Origin: Daphnia pulex
Lineage: Eukaryota > Arthropoda > Branchiopoda > Diplostraca > Daphniidae
Direction of reading: 5' to 3'
DNA: 64,000 nt
Assembly (NCBI RefSeq): GCF_021134715.1
Contig: NC_060025.1
Coordinates: 3,410,001-3,474,000, forward strand
A program made the translations under genes and the position numbers. Below the pieces are notes generated by a model, which ran no database searches, was not told the DNA's origin, and was given only the letters and a program-made list of their open reading frames with translations. Positions 62,325-64,000 of this stretch are shown here, piece after piece. Each line of letters opens with the position of its first letter. Positions within the stretch are counted from its first letter, which is position 1.

Positions 62325-64000
62325 CGCGCGTCCAATAATCACCCGAAACAAATAATTTGGTCGGCGGTGGGGTTTTGTGTCTGCCAATCAGTGACGACGA
62401 CGGAACTGGGGCGCCGGATGCGAAAGGAGAAAAATTCGCCGTCCGGAAGCGCTAGCTCCTTCCGCTCTCTGCATCCTGGCTGCGCTCACACTTTTTCTTT
62501 CGATTGATTCTGGCGCTGGTGGTTGGTGGTGGTGGTGGGAAAAAATTAATGGAAATAAAACCCCAAAAAACGAAAACACTTTTTTGGCACTGGCGATACT
62601 ATGACGTAACATATGCTGTGTTACGGGGAATGATGTGAGATGTGCGATCACCGACGACGACGACGATGACGGCGGCGGCGGATGATGATGATGAGCGGTC
62701 GAGGAGCGCAGCGTCTTTGAGCTCGACTTCCTTCACGACCGAGGATGTGTTGCTCGAGCTGCTCGTACCTCCTCCCACCTCCTCAGCCAGGCGGAAGTGC
62801 CTAGGTGCTGCTGCTGCCGGGCAGGAGGAGGATGAAGTGGAGGAGGGGGGAAGCATTCACGAATTTCTGCGCGCGCGCATTCACGAAAATTACGAAAAAA
62901 GGCCGAAGAGGAGTCGACGCTGCGTAGATTTTTTTTCAGTTCCTTATTCTTCGCAAAAAAAAAATAAATAAATAAAAAGATTCACGCGGAATAAAAGAGT
63001 CGTGACAATTCGTGTAAAATAACCACCTTATTTAAACGCGGATGGATTACTGCACGTCGCGGATGGGGCCGGGTATCGCTGTCCCGCGCAGAATAAAATT
63101 GAGAAAACAAAACAAAAAACACGAAAAGTGTCGGTTTTCAGCGCGCTTTCGGGTAAAAAAAAACAATTGGCGGCGTCGTGTCGATTTCAATCCGGCCGAA
63201 GTCAAGGGCTCGGAACAAAACCGCGCGACGTGCATTCCCGAACTCGAATAAAAGAAGAAACTTTTTTGGTTTGTTTGTTTTTTTTGTTGGGTGGAGTGGG
63301 GGGGGGTCCGTTTTTGCTCGGCTGAGTCACGCCAAGGCCGTTTTGTTGGTTTTGACGCCGGCGAGTGGGCAAGTTGGTCGCAGCGTACACATATATACTG
63401 ACCCACATCGTGATTGGACGCGTGAAGAGCACCGCAACGCAGCAGAGAGCGTCGAAAATCGAATTCAAACTCTCAAATCAGTTATTGTCTAGCTGCTCAT
63501 CTCTTGGTCCAGCAGCGACAAGGCCGACGACAAAGTGGATAAGGGTTTGGACAACCACGCTCAATCACGGCCCGAAACTCTTGGCCGGACGAGGACAGAA
63601 TTCATTGGCGCGCCCCGAAATCGGTTGAACATTCACGACGCCGCCGCTGCAACACAATTTTCCCTGGAATTCCCTTCCCCCCCCCCCGTATAAAACAGTC
63701 GCTGTGGAAAACCTCAAAATAATAAGAGCACTCGGCATTTTTTCTTGTTGTGTGCGGAATTATTGCGAAGAAGAAGAAGAAGAAGAAGAAGAGATGCCGG
63801 ATGTGCGCGGCTGGATGGATCATCTCCGAGTAGCAGGAAACGAGTGGAAACACGCGCGTCTCTCCACCATCACATAATAATAACACACGCAACTGCGGGC
63901 CAGGATTTTATTCTGTAGACACCAAAAAAGCAAAAAAGACGGAAACGGAGATATAGTATGGAAATCGTTTCCTGGTAGTATATAGATGTTGCCTCAATTT
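62325..64000. other. 5' flank of opsin gene C
   Basis: Presumed promoter and 5' UTR. GC-rich near 62640-62870 with GAC/GAT and GGAGGA-type trinucleotide runs. A GAA microsatellite lies at 63767-63793. No coding exon supported; the short open frames here are compositionally biased. Confidence 0.45.
63767..63793. repeat. GAA microsatellite
   Basis: About nine GAA/AAG units without interruption. Confidence 0.9.

Noticed and set aside
1..64000. CRISPR arrays, operons, Shine-Dalgarno sites or other bacterial features
   Set aside because: The DNA has spliced animal genes. No spaced direct-repeat array of CRISPR type was seen.

Overview
The window looks like genomic DNA from a branchiopod crustacean, most probably a Daphnia-type water flea. 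It has intron-containing animal genes with short GT-AG introns, an arthropsin-like opsin family, a Cad99C-type cadherin, and AT-rich intergenic DNA full of decayed mobile elements. No tool was run. Gene models were built by reading splice sites and checking that every exon phase closes.

Layout. Position 529-4095 (+) is opsin gene A (5 exons, 618 codons). From about 4.1 to 20 kb the DNA is AT-rich and gene-poor. It holds tRNA-derived SINE-like repeats, a 24-bp perfect inverted repeat, two non-autonomous DNA transposons with terminal inverted repeats, an integrase scrap and a 5'-truncated LINE. From 20 to 34 kb is a patchwork of small or broken genes: a possible small minus-strand gene, an intron-containing fragment of a T-type calcium channel with an in-frame stop, a KDZ-like transposon remnant, tandem copies of a membrane-protein exon, a partial DUF4470-domain gene, a 237-codon two-helix membrane protein with a duplicated first exon, and a processed pseudogene of ribosomal protein S24. 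Position 34425-42414 (-) is a 28-exon cadherin of 1589 codons, from signal peptide to PDZ-binding C-terminus, that matches Cad99C/protocadherin-15. Position 45805-49517 (-) is opsin gene B (733 codons) and 56610-62324 (-) is opsin gene C (841 codons).

The three opsins share the same four intron positions and phases, and exons 2 and 3 have identical lengths (131 and 155 nt). Each keeps the retinal-binding lysine, the Tyr at the 113 site and the Glu at the 181 site. All three carry DPxxY where most opsins have NPxxY, and all have long, divergent cytoplasmic tails with a shared RR-S-EP motif. Genes A and C are almost identical in nucleotide sequence in exon 2 and in the TM6-TM7 part of exon 4, but very different in exon 1. 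This suggests gene conversion across more than 50 kb. The cadherin sits between A and B, so the locus is an opsin cluster interrupted by an unrelated gene.

The best leads are the opsin conversion tracts, the DPxxY switch, the conserved opsin tail and N-terminal motifs, the duplicated first exon at 31.5-32.2 kb, and the calcium-channel fragment.
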